Source: CBDAKK01 sp965196605
GTDB taxonomy: Bacteria > Spirochaetota > Spirochaetia > WTKD01 > G963693115
Direction of reading: 5' to 3'
Length of the DNA: 64,000 bases
NCBI GenBank assembly: GCA_965196605.1
Contig: CBDAKK010000008.1
Span: forward strand, 248,001 to 312,000
Each line of letters begins with the position of its first letter. Positions within the stretch are counted from its first letter, which is position 1. This document shows positions 51,943 through 60,570 of the stretch, one piece after another. Made by a program: the position numbers and the translations under genes. Below the pieces are notes generated by a model, which was given only the letters and a program-made list of their open reading frames with translations, was not told the origin of the DNA and searched no databases.

Positions 51943-52335
51943 ATGATAATTACCGAACAAAAACAAATACGCTATGTGCCTGAAACGCATGATAACAAGA
52001 AACTAGAAGAGAAAAAGCGCGTGGTGGTAACCTTGCAGTTGCCAACTGCGGTGGAACGTTCGCAGTTTCGTAGTATCACGTATAAAAGCGGGGCAGACAA
52101 AGGCGCTGCGAGTACGGGTTATTCGCTTGAGAGGGACGCAAAGCGCATTATAGAGGCGTGTGTGCTGAGCATAGAGAATTTACAAGTGAAGCAGGCGAAT
52201 GGCACCGTATGCGATATACGCACGGGTGCGCAGCTGCTTGCGTTACGCAATGTCTTTGCGAGTGAACTTGTGGATGAACTGACGACCTTGTTGCTTTTAG
52301 CGGATGAGATACCGGAGGAAGCGGAAAAAAAGTAA
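51943..52335 (+). CDS. Tail assembly chaperone, short form (G-like)
   Basis: 130 aa, preceded by GGGGGAAGG. Helical with RSQFRSITYKS at the start. Located between tail tube and tape measure, the constant place of tail chaperones, and ends in a slippery run that links it to the next frame. Confidence 0.75.
   Translation: MIITEQKQIRYVPETHDNKKLEEKKRVVVTLQLPTAVERSQFRSITYKSGADKGAASTGYSLERDAKRIIEACVLSIENLQVKQANGTVCDIRTGAQLLALRNVFASELVDELTTLLLLADEIPEEAEKK
52326..52332 (+). promoter_or_regulatory. Programmed -1 frameshift site A AAA AAG
   Basis: The heptamer A AAA AAG is in the correct phase, immediately before the zero-frame TAA at 52333. Slippage by -1 opens the following frame. This is the same heptamer as in E. 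coli dnaX. Confidence 0.8.
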
Positions 52336-52634
52336 TTATTGCGGCCGAGGTGCTGCTCTTGCGCATGAAGTCGGAGGTGCAGGACAGCGCGGGCGAGTAT
52401 GTGGCAGAGAAACTGTGTGTCTTGCCCAGTGGTGCGGTAACTGGCGCAGAGGTCGCTGCCGCATTACGCTGTGAATTCGTTATGTGGAGTTGTGATTTGT
52501 GGATGAAGTATAAAAATTTTGGGTTGCCGCACGGCGCAGGTTGGGCTCATGAGCGAGCGCTTACTATTCGCGTACTCGAACTCTGGGAGTCCGTAAAAGC
52601 CGCCGTCGAACGCAGAGCATTAGAACACCACTAG
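52332..52634 (+). CDS. Tail assembly chaperone, T part (expressed by -1 frameshift)
   Basis: The -1 frame from 52332 reads VIIAAEVLLLRMKSEVQDSAGEYV and continues 100 codons to 52634. Together with the upstream frame it makes a G-T fusion of about 230 aa. An independent start at 52350 has no ribosome-binding site. In siphoviruses the G:GT ratio sets tape-measure chaperoning. Confidence 0.7.
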   Translation, partial: VIIAAEVLLLRMKSEVQDSAGEYVAEKLCVLPSGAVTGAEVAAALRCEFVMWSCDLWMKYKNFGLPHGAGWAHERALTIRVLELWESVKAAVERRALEHH

Positions 52635-52856
52635 CAATATGAAGGTAATGACAATGGCAAGCAAACATATTCCAAAAATACCCCACATAAAGTCAATGCT
52701 GGTCTCAAGGGCTTTCTCGACACGGTCCCCTATGGTAGCAAGCGCACCAAAAAAACCGCTGCGCTTGGGCGGTTGTTCTTCATACTCGATATTTTGTACT
52801 ACATCATCGCTGTTGATGAAGATGTTTATTTCGGTATGGGTATCGTTATTACGCAT
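52620..52856 (-). CDS. Small membrane protein on the opposite strand of the tail module
   Basis: 78 aa. Polar head (MRNNDTHTEINIFINSDDVVQNIEYEEQPPKRSG), then a helix MWGIFGICLLAIVITFILLVVF at the C-terminus. It has coherent composition but no strong ribosome-binding site and overlaps the chaperone end by 15 bp. It may be a moron or a false call. Confidence 0.45.
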   Translation of the reverse strand: MRNNDTHTEINIFINSDDVVQNIEYEEQPPKRSGFFGALATIGDRVEKALETSIDFMWGIFGICLLAIVITFILLVVF

Positions 52857-52886
52857 GGCTATTAGTATAGCAGGAAATTATAAATT

Positions 52887-55470
52887 ATGGAAAATGTCGT
52901 TTTAAATATTTTTGCCAACTCGAAGAACGCCGTACAAAACATAGGGCGTGTTTCGCAAGTGTTACAAAACACAAAGGTACAGGTGAAGAGCCTCACGCAG
53001 AGTATGTCAGTAGCCATGCGTAGCCCCTTTGTCACGGGTGCGCTGAGTATACCATCCCTGGCGCCCAATGCGTGCCGCGACTCGTATTGCGAAGAGTGCC
53101 TTTACGGCGGCCGCAGGGTTTGAAAAACTACAAAAAAGTATGAGCATGCTCCTCGGCAGTGAAAGCCTCGGTGAAAAACTCTTTGGCGATATACGCGTAT
53201 TTGCAGCGAGGACGCCGCTAGAACTTGAGGCGGTTGCAGGTTCTGTGCGCAACTTGCTTGCGAATGCGGGCGAAAGCAGCGAGAGCGTGATTGAAACCGT
53301 GCGGCGCTTGGGCGACCTTGCGCTGGGGCAAGGCGATGTGCTCAACAGCCTTGTACGCGCTTACGGGCAGGTCAAGTCATTGGGCAAGGCGATGACGCAA
53401 GACTTGTACCAGTTTGCAAACGCGGGTATACCCATATTTAAAGCACTCGGCACCGTGCTTGGCGTTTCACAAGCACAGGTGCGCGAGCTGGTAAGCGCGG
53501 GCAAGGTCGGCTTTGAAGACGTACGGAAAGCGCTAGAGACATTGACGAATGAGGGTGGAAAATTTTATGGGCAATTAGACGCGCAGGCTGAACTACTCGG
53601 CGGTAAATGGAGTACCGCAATGAGCAATGTGAAGGAGGCGCAGGCTGCATTACTTGAGAGCTTTAAAACTGAGATTACGTGGGTCATTGATGGGGTCTCG
53701 CAGTTTGCTTCAGCAATTCGAGATTCTGGGGATGGCACAAGAAAATTTCTTGCGGCACTAACCGGTACAATAGCGGCTATTCCTATAGCTGTTGTAGGAG
53801 TGCATAGCCTTACTTTTATATACACTAAGCTCTTAGTTGTTATGAAGGCGGTGATGTTTAACCCCTTTGGCGCGACTATTGCTGCGGTTGGGCTGCTGAG
53901 TGCGGGACTTGCAAAAATTGTGCACGACTTGCACGAAGTGAAGCAGGCACAAAATGCGCTGGAGCAGGGGCAGCGCGGCGGGTGGATGGCATTGGCGCTT
54001 GATGACCAAAAGGCACTGCGAGATAGGCACACAACATTGAAAAAACAGGAATCCGCGCTCGCTCGGCAAGTGCAAGAACTTGAAAAGCTTAAAGGGCTCG
54101 CAGAGCGTGGCAGCACGGTAGTGCCCTACGATGCGCTTACACACCAAGATGTGATGGCGCGCTTGCACTCGGTGCGCAATGAGGTGAGCGAGATTGGTAT
54201 GCTTATGCGTGAGGGCGCCGACTTTGCGCGGGCTACGGCTATGAACGCGCGCGGACGCAGTGCCGCGAAATCTCCCTCAGGTGAAAACGTTCAAAGCCCC
54301 GTGAACACTGCGCATATAGCCCTTGTTTCTAAACTGGCTGGCACGCAGCGCTTGCTTAATGCAGAATACCTCAGTGAATCAGACGCACTGAAGGCACGTA
54401 TAAACGCGCGCGCTGCCTACATCGAGAGTCTTAATAAAGAAGGCGTTGTTGCGCGCAACAACATTGCCATAGTCAAGGAACTCAAGGCAGAGCTTGCAAA
54501 CGTTTCGGAATTAGAAAAGGCACGCGAGGCGTGGAAGGCTATTGACGCACAGTTGTTTCAGCCGCGCGGCTTGGACGCGCAAAAGGCCGCCATTGATACG
54601 CAGAAAGCATTGTATTTAGAAGCTGGCATTGACCGCGTGTCCGTTGAAAAATGGGCGCAAAGTGAAATTGTAAAAATAGAGGGTGCTACATACAACAAGC
54701 GTTTACAAGCTGGGTTTAAATACGCGCAACAGGTTATGGGCATGTTGCAACAAACTTTTAGCATGACACAAGGCTTGGTTACTGAAATTATGAGAAGCGA
54801 CAACATGCAGCACCAACAGCGTATAGCCAACCTCGACAAGGAGCTTGAGCGCACGCAAACGGACAAAGAAATAGCACTGGCAAACGCGCGCTTTTATGGA
54901 GAAAATGAGGCCTTAGTGCTTGAGGATTTTGCAGAGCGTGAGCGCAACATTAAGGAAGAGAAAGAGCGCGCAGAGCTTGCACAGAAAAAGAAAGCCTTTG
55001 AGGTAGAAAAGGGCATGAGGATTGCGCAAGTGAGTATCAGTATGGCGCAGGGTATACTACAAGCGTGGGTCGCGGCCATACCCTCCTCGGGTGGTATTGC
55101 GCCCATTGCTGCCGCGCTTGCTGGCATCATGACCGGCATTATTACCGGCCTCGGCGCCGCGCAAATTGGCATCATCGCCTCTCAACAATTCCCCGGACTC
55201 TACACCGGTGGCATTGTGCCTCCGCAAGGGCAGGCCGGCGGACTCTACCGACTGGGCGACAAAAATACTGCAGAGGCTGTCATTCCGCTTGATAAGCTCC
55301 CCCACTACGCGCCCACGCTCAGCATGGGTACACCACAGGCCACGCAAACGGTCAACCACTACAACATCAATATAGAGCACCTCTTTGGCAACGAAGAAGA
55401 AGCCGCGCGTTTTTACCGGTATTGTCCGGCCGGTCTCGGAGTTTGTCTCATCCGGTACGCCGGACACTGA
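52887..55470 (+). CDS. Tail tape measure protein, N-terminus in another frame
   Basis: The main frame 53068-55470 (800 aa) has FEKLQKSMSMLLGSESLGEKLF, FANAGIPIFKALGTVLG, membrane-like segments and a coiled-coil C-terminal part ending at EEEAARFYR, all typical of a tape measure. The expected N-terminus lies in the frame from ATG 52887 (MENVVLNIFANSKNAVQNIGRVSQ to FVTGALS). The frames change between 53044 and 53068, where a stretch resembling the dispersed repeat sits. The intact protein would have about 860 aa and set the tail length. Confidence 0.75.
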
Positions 55471-58348
55471 CGCCATCTCCATACAAGCTGTGGACATGCT
55501 TTACACCTTACAGACTGCGGCAAAAAAAACATTTATAGCCGCGCGCTCTGCGGGTTCTTCGCTGTATCTCACACAAGTGCTTTCTCAATTAGAAACCAGC
55601 GGGGTAGGCGTAAGCGTATCATTTGTTGTCACTCATGACATCTATGTCCAATTTTTTTCAATCAACAAAGACGCGAACATCTTTGAAGAATTGAACGAAT
55701 TTTTATGGCAGCATTCGTGCTTTATGCGCGCGCTTGCTAATGGTACTATTAGCGTGGAACCGCTCATTTATAGGAGTTCTACAACCCCTACTCCCTTAGG
55801 GGACTCGGACATTATTGGCGCTCTTTCTATTAAAAAGCGTGAACAGAAATACAGCAGCGTTGTTGTGCACTACAGCGACTACGTTGCTACTGACAAGCGT
55901 GAAACACTTGTTGATGGCGCAGTTGTCGATAATGATGACGCTTTTAAAGAACTGCGATATGGCGGACAGGAGCGCAATAAAATAAAGCCCATCTTTATTC
56001 ATGTGTGGGACCCACTTCTATTTGTCTTTGCGCGTATTGGTGGGCAAATAAATGGTAAAGATAAGACATGGACACTTGGGCGCACCAACGTCTCAGCCAC
56101 CGGCATTCAAAAACACACAAAGTATTTACATAGATTATGGGATTGGTGGTGGCGACGACATGCATGGCTTGAAGCACGCTTTATTATTTGGGCTGAAATG
56201 GAGAAGAAGACAAACACCCATGTGAAAGCAAGGGGATATATCACTCAAGAAAGCGTAAACATCCGTGGTATTTCCTTCTCTCGTAAACCTGTTATGAATT
56301 TCTCTGCGCGTTTTAAAGCAGTCTACCCCGGGGCGCACCAAGTATCGGACACACTCGGTAACGGCAGCGGCGAGCGTGAACTGACTATAAAGGCCAAGTA
56401 CATCATCACACAGCAGAACGCAACAAATCTTATTAAGGTGTGCCAACAACTCTACGTACAGAACAACACCGAGGCAACGATTACCACAGAGCGTGACTTT
56501 GCCCTCGGCTTACGCGTTTTTGTTAAGAGCTCCAATGCGGGCGCTGAGTTTACGGGCATCATCAAAAAAAAGAAGCTTAAAAAAACCATAGGAGCTCGGC
56601 GTATTTATACCTACACATGCGTTGCCGTTTCACCCGTCTCAGTTGCAAAAGACGTGCAAGGCGACATTATTACTGAATTGGTAAACGAAGAAATAGAGCA
56701 AAACTACATCGGTTATAATGAGCTTTTTAAGGCGCTCGCCATTGACCCGACACAAGGCTCGGGTGATATCTCGCTTATTGCGAATGTGAATAACCGCGCC
56801 GTAGACTTGCGTGTTGTACATCCGCATGTGGGCTACACGTACAACTTTCAACTGAGTGACGACGCCAAAACATGGCGCGGGCTGAACTTGGGGGACGCTG
56901 ACGGTTCTTCCACACAAAGTGCTAGTAAAGTGTACTTTCACATTCCCGACATGAAACAAGACCAAGATGCACGTACGATATACTACCGCGTCTACGCCAC
57001 CAAAAGCATAAACGGCACCGTGCACTACGACACCAGTACGCCCGTGAAAATTGTTATTAAAAAAATTAGCTACGATGAGCTTGCAGAGAACCTGCGCGTG
57101 AACAACCTCGACGTTGCGGGCGACATGATTGTAAGCGGCACACAAACCATTGTGAACACCCGCCAAATGCTTGTCAAAGACCCGCTTATTGATTTGAATG
57201 TTGACGAGCGAATGCTGCCGCAAAAAGATACATACAGGATTGTGAAAAAGAAGAAGTTTGTAAAATACCAAGCGGGGTGGAACGCGCGCGCTTACCACCA
57301 AGTTGTAATATTTAAGAACAAAATGTGGCTTCTCGGTGGAAAGAATAAAGATGATACCGCCGAGAACGAGATATGGTATTCCGATGACGGGATTATTTGG
57401 CATACGCCACCCTCCACCTTGAATTCTAATGATCGTTATTTTCAAAAAGCTGTAGTTTTTAATGGCAAACTTTGGGACTTCGGGCGTCGTTATATCCTTG
57501 TCGGTCCCGGCACCTTGCATAATGACATATGGTGGTCTGATGATGGATTGACGTGGAATGGGGCGACTTCCTCCACGCCGTGGACTATACGCTCTGGCTA
57601 CCAAGTCGTAGTACATGATGGGAAAATGTGGCTATTGGGAGGAGAGGTCGATTACCATAATTATCAAAATGATGTATGGTGGTCTGATGATGGTAAGACA
57701 TGGCACGAAGTTACAACAAGTGGTACGAAGTGGACTGGACGCACTTACCACCAAGCCGTAGCATTTGACGGTAAACTCTGGGTACTTGGAGGCTGGGACG
57801 GCAATTATAAAAATGATGTATGGTGGTCGAAAGATGGCGCAAGATGGTACGAAGCTACGCCCGCCGCGCCATGGTCTGCCCGCTCTGATTGCCAAGCCGT
57901 AGTGTTTGATAAAAAAATGTGGATATTAGGGGGAAGTGACGCTTCGCATAAAAACGATGTGTGGTGGTCTGATGATGGTAAGACGTGGTACGAAGCTACA
58001 CCCGCCGCGCCATGGGTCGTGCGCAATGACCACCAAGCCGTAGCCTTTAATGACAAGCTCTGGGTGCTCGGAGGCAGGCATGGAAATAAATATAAGAACG
58101 ACATATGGAGTAGCAAAGACGGTAAGACGTGGACAGATGACTACGAAGTTGAGGTTGTTACACGCGAAAAAATTCCGCCACCGCCGCCCAGCAAAGCCGA
58201 TGCGGGTGTTAGCGTGAGTACTGACATCGTTATGCCCGAGTATCACACCTATGATGCAAATTTTGGTTCTCGTATAGATTATGACGTCATAGTATTTAAT
58301 GACGAACTATATGTACTCGGCGGTAATGTAGATTTCATAAGCCGATGA
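55385..58348 (+). CDS. Tail tip/fibre protein with kelch-like repeats
   Basis: 987 aa from a TTG codon. Residues 1-450 look like a tail hub or baseplate protein, about 460-600 like fibronectin-type and fibre linker (DMIVSGTQTIVNTR...KDPLIDLN), and 620-987 carry at least five kelch/BNR-like units of 47-48 residues: NDVWWSDDGKTWYEATPAAPW..R..HQAVAFDGKLWVLGG. Such propellers bind surface ligands. Its first codons are an out-of-phase reading of the tape-measure end, and no ribosome-binding site is seen, so the true start may have been lost. It ends with TGA in the middle of a kelch unit. Confidence 0.75.
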   Translation: MATKKKPRVFTGIVRPVSEFVSSGTPDTDAISIQAVDMLYTLQTAAKKTFIAARSAGSSLYLTQVLSQLETSGVGVSVSFVVTHDIYVQFFSINKDANIFEELNEFLWQHSCFMRALANGTISVEPLIYRSSTTPTPLGDSDIIGALSIKKREQKYSSVVVHYSDYVATDKRETLVDGAVVDNDDAFKELRYGGQERNKIKPIFIHVWDPLLFVFARIGGQINGKDKTWTLGRTNVSATGIQKHTKYLHRLWDWWWRRHAWLEARFIIWAEMEKKTNTHVKARGYITQESVNIRGISFSRKPVMNFSARFKAVYPGAHQVSDTLGNGSGERELTIKAKYIITQQNATNLIKVCQQLYVQNNTEATITTERDFALGLRVFVKSSNAGAEFTGIIKKKKLKKTIGARRIYTYTCVAVSPVSVAKDVQGDIITELVNEEIEQNYIGYNELFKALAIDPTQGSGDISLIANVNNRAVDLRVVHPHVGYTYNFQLSDDAKTWRGLNLGDADGSSTQSASKVYFHIPDMKQDQDARTIYYRVYATKSINGTVHYDTSTPVKIVIKKISYDELAENLRVNNLDVAGDMIVSGTQTIVNTRQMLVKDPLIDLNVDERMLPQKDTYRIVKKKKFVKYQAGWNARAYHQVVIFKNKMWLLGGKNKDDTAENEIWYSDDGIIWHTPPSTLNSNDRYFQKAVVFNGKLWDFGRRYILVGPGTLHNDIWWSDDGLTWNGATSSTPWTIRSGYQVVVHDGKMWLLGGEVDYHNYQNDVWWSDDGKTWHEVTTSGTKWTGRTYHQAVAFDGKLWVLGGWDGNYKNDVWWSKDGARWYEATPAAPWSARSDCQAVVFDKKMWILGGSDASHKNDVWWSDDGKTWYEATPAAPWVVRNDHQAVAFNDKLWVLGGRHGNKYKNDIWSSKDGKTWTDDYEVEVVTREKIPPPPPSKADAGVSVSTDIVMPEYHTYDANFGSRIDYDVIVFNDELYVLGGNVDFISR

Positions 58349-58414
58349 TGGCTTCAATTCAATAACAAAACTTGGGCAGTACCCACCATTTGGGGCTCAT
58401 GAGAGGTAAATAAA
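58349..58414 (+). other. In-frame linker between the two fibre frames, closed by TGA codons
   Basis: In the phase shared by both frames the sequence reads stop, WLQFNNKTWAVPTIWGS, stop, EVNK, and then the ATG at 58415. The stretch NNKTW fits a kelch strand, so this was probably coding once. Confidence 0.65.
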
Positions 58415-59497
58415 ATGGATGTAAAACCCCACAAATTTGAGACTATATTTCTAAATGATGTATGGCGCAGCGCAACAGGTTACAACTGGAAAAATATTAG
58501 GCAACATTCTATCACTCACAACAACACTAATTACATTTACCAACATAAAAATAACTCTTTAAAAAGCAAATATGGCGATGGATTTTTTTCCTCAAAAACA
58601 ACCCTCCCATATGGAATTAACGTCTTAGCCATCTCCTTTAATAATAGAATGTGGTGTGTCTCTAGACATGGAGTCTCTTATAGCATGGACGGTGTAAAAT
58701 GGATGGATGCACAAGCTAACATTCAAGTAGAAAAAGCGCGTAAATTGTTGGTTTTCAAAGATAAAATGATTTTTATTGCTGATGATGCCGCAGACAGGAA
58801 AACGTATTTATATCATACCCAAGATGGTGCCACATGGCAAAAAATATCTTTTCCATTGCAAGGGCTTGATGGATTTGCTGCCGTTGTTTTTCAGGACAAG
58901 CTTTGGATTATGGGGGGGTACATAAATAGTGTACGGAACCCGAATACTAGACATTTTTTGTTTGATGAACAATTACAGCGGAGCGATATAGATTTTACTG
59001 TAAGGCAAGTGCCGTCACCTCTGCAGTCGTTTACACATCGATACAGCCATACAATGGTAGTCTTTAAGGATAGGCTTTGGAGTTTTGGAGGCTTTGTCGA
59101 CTGGAGCACTAAAATAAATCACGTGTTCAGTAGCGCTGATGGCATTGGCTGGCGACATGAGACTGTACTAAATTCATCATTACATGACAACATAAGAAAA
59201 ATTTTAGTTTTTAAGAACAGACTTTGGCTCTTTACGAACCGCGCAGGCTTCTTTGCGGGTGAGCCTTTCCCTCACCCTATGTTTCCGGAATTACATTACT
59301 CTGATACTCGGTATAGTAGTATTTTTACTAGCGCGGACGGTAGGACATGGGTGAAGGGACACACATATGCAATGCCATATACAAAGAAAGTAGCGGGATT
59401 ACGCGTAAACCGCGGTACAGAAATACCCAGTGTACTTGCTTTCAATGAAGAGACGGGCAAGTGGGAAATTGACGGCCGCGAAATCATGCTGAAGTAG
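58415..59497 (+). CDS. Kelch-like fibre protein, C-terminal part
   Basis: 360 aa with five or six more diverged kelch-like units (LWIMGGYINS, LWSFGGFVDWS, VFSSADGIGW). Same phase as the preceding gene, separated by two TGA codons. A fair AGAGGT lies 8 nt upstream, so it may be made as a separate protein, or be a fragment. It ends only 35 bp before the right end of the prophage. Confidence 0.7.
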   Translation: MDVKPHKFETIFLNDVWRSATGYNWKNIRQHSITHNNTNYIYQHKNNSLKSKYGDGFFSSKTTLPYGINVLAISFNNRMWCVSRHGVSYSMDGVKWMDAQANIQVEKARKLLVFKDKMIFIADDAADRKTYLYHTQDGATWQKISFPLQGLDGFAAVVFQDKLWIMGGYINSVRNPNTRHFLFDEQLQRSDIDFTVRQVPSPLQSFTHRYSHTMVVFKDRLWSFGGFVDWSTKINHVFSSADGIGWRHETVLNSSLHDNIRKILVFKNRLWLFTNRAGFFAGEPFPHPMFPELHYSDTRYSSIFTSADGRTWVKGHTYAMPYTKKVAGLRVNRGTEIPSVLAFNEETGKWEIDGREIMLK

Positions 59498-59532
59498 TAA
59501 TTTCGCTATAACTCCTAGCGCGCCGCGGTATA

Positions 59533-59537
59533 ATGAC
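59533..59537. repeat. Right target-site duplication ATGAC
   Basis: Matches 29761-29765. Host repeat sequence continues directly after it as TGTTC into the palindrome. Confidence 0.75.
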
Positions 59538-59538
59538 T

Positions 59539-59584
59539 GTTCTTTTTTTCTTTTTTTATGCATGCAAAAAAAGAAAAAAAGAAC
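59539..59584. repeat. Perfect 19-bp palindrome, GTTC class
   Basis: Arms as at 23598, loop ATGCATGC. It starts 2 nt after the target duplication. Confidence 0.9.
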
Positions 59585-59878
59585 CAAAAAAGAAAAAAAG
59601 CCTGCTGTGTGCTAAAGCAGTAATGACATAGATACCGTGCGCAAGTATTAAAAAGTACTAAAGAAAGAACCAAAGTCGCGAGCGTAGCGAGGGGATGCAA
59701 ACTGTTGCATAAGTGCTTTGCGGGGGGAGTGTCCCCCCACACCCCCCGTGGAGTAAGACGCGATATTGCGCTTACGCGCGGGTAGGCTGCACGCCGTGTG
59801 TGTTTTGCTTATGCTTTGTGTGTGCACGCTTTCTGCGGTCAAGTAGCCGCACCTGCTATGACATACGCTCGAATGACT

Positions 59879-59924
59879 GTTCTTTTTTTCTTTTTTTATG
59901 CATGCAAAAAAAGAAAAAAAGAAC
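59879..59924. repeat. Perfect 19-bp palindrome, GTTC class
   Basis: Identical arms and loop to the copy at 59539, in an uninterrupted element. Confidence 0.9.
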
Positions 59925-60027
59925 CAAAAAAAGAAAAAAAGCCTGCTGTGTGCTAAAGCAGTAATGACATAGATACCGTGCGCAAGTATGAAGTTTGCAT
60001 CAAAGTCGGGGGCACGAATGAACGACA

Positions 60028-60180
60028 GCCGTAGCAGGGAAGCTACGCGAGCGGGGCTACGCCATAGAAAATAAGACACTGAGTTTTAGAGAAGCTACGC
60101 GTGTGAGGTTAACGTCATAGGGACTAAGAAATTGAGTTTAGAGAGGCTACGCAGGCAGGGCTACGCCATGGAAAATAAGA
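60028..60180. repeat. Three imperfect tandem repeats of about 54 bp
   Basis: GCTACGC...GGCTACGCCATAG.AAATAAGA occurs three times with drift. The same words appear once near 10860-10890. Non-coding as far as I can see. Confidence 0.65.
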
Positions 60181-60429
60181 AAGCTGAAGCAACTATGTTG
60201 GCTATTACGCTTTTTGTGTTATTTGTCCTTGATGTCTTATGGCGCAGCATTTGAAGAAGACATAAATTGTGTTCTGTGCTACTATTTTTTTAGAAGATGG
60301 CGGGTTGTTATGCGGCGTTTCTTGGGTGTGAGATGTGTGATTATGCATGTCTGTAAGGTGCTTATGTTTTATTAAGTGGCTTATTATTCTCATGAGGCGT
60401 ATGTTGTTTCTTCTGCCCGCACGGTAATA
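60181..60429. other. Gap before tRNA-Arg
   Basis: About 250 bp, no conserved frame, repeat or terminator that I recognise. Confidence 0.5.
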
Positions 60430-60502
60430 GCGTTCATAGCTCAGTGGATAGAGCAACGGCCTTCTAAGCCGTAGGTCCGAGGTTCGAATCCTCGTGGGCG
60501 CG
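60430..60502 (+). tRNA. tRNA-Arg (anticodon TCT)
   Basis: Acceptor GCGTTCA with TGGGCGC (two G-U pairs), D-arm AGCTCAGTGGATAGAGC, anticodon stem ACGGC/GCCGT with loop CTTCTAA, T-arm CGAGG TTCGAAT CCTCG, discriminator G. CCA not encoded. Confidence 0.96.
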
Positions 60503-60570
60503 GTTGAGAGCAGCACGGCGATTCATGGTGCAATAATACACATTGAGCATACAATGCTTAAGGAGCTTTT

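Larger units (their letters stand above)
29766..59532. mobile_element. Mu-like transposable prophage, about 29.8 kb
   Basis: Bounded by a short direct repeat and joined on both sides to halves of one composite repeat. Ends read TATAGGGGGG on the left and GCGGTATA on the right. It contains a DDE transposase, MuB-like ATPase, Gam, GemA, a Mor-like activator, both terminase subunits, head, tail and lysis genes. Early genes run left and late genes run right from a central operator, an arrangement like BcepMu rather than Mu itself. Frame breaks in gpG, tape measure and fibre suggest it may be partly decayed. Confidence 0.9.
59533..59998. repeat. Right half of the interrupted repeat plus one full composite copy
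   Basis: 59533-59690 is the missing half of the repeat at 29604-29765. From 59713 a complete second copy follows in the same orientation: inverted GC unit, GACATACGCTCGAATGACT, palindrome (59879-59924), TGTGCTAAAGCAGTAATGACA, GCGCAAGTATG. It is the best reference for an uninterrupted element. Confidence 0.9.

Noticed and set aside
52350..52634. Independent gene starting at ATG 52350
   Set aside because: It lacks a ribosome-binding site, and the slippery heptamer directly upstream explains its expression better.
58346..58393. TGA read as tryptophan genome-wide
   Set aside because: TGA ends many genes here, including ATGA overlaps in the phage operons and sound host genes, so the standard meaning holds.
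55385..59497. Diversity-generating retroelement acting on the kelch fibre
   Set aside because: No reverse transcriptase, accessory protein or template repeat was found in the window.
29766..59532. Integrative (site-specific) prophage at a tRNA
   Set aside because: There is no tyrosine or serine integrase; the nearest tRNA (60430) is outside the boundary, and the transposase, MuB-like protein and short duplication fit Mu-like transposition.
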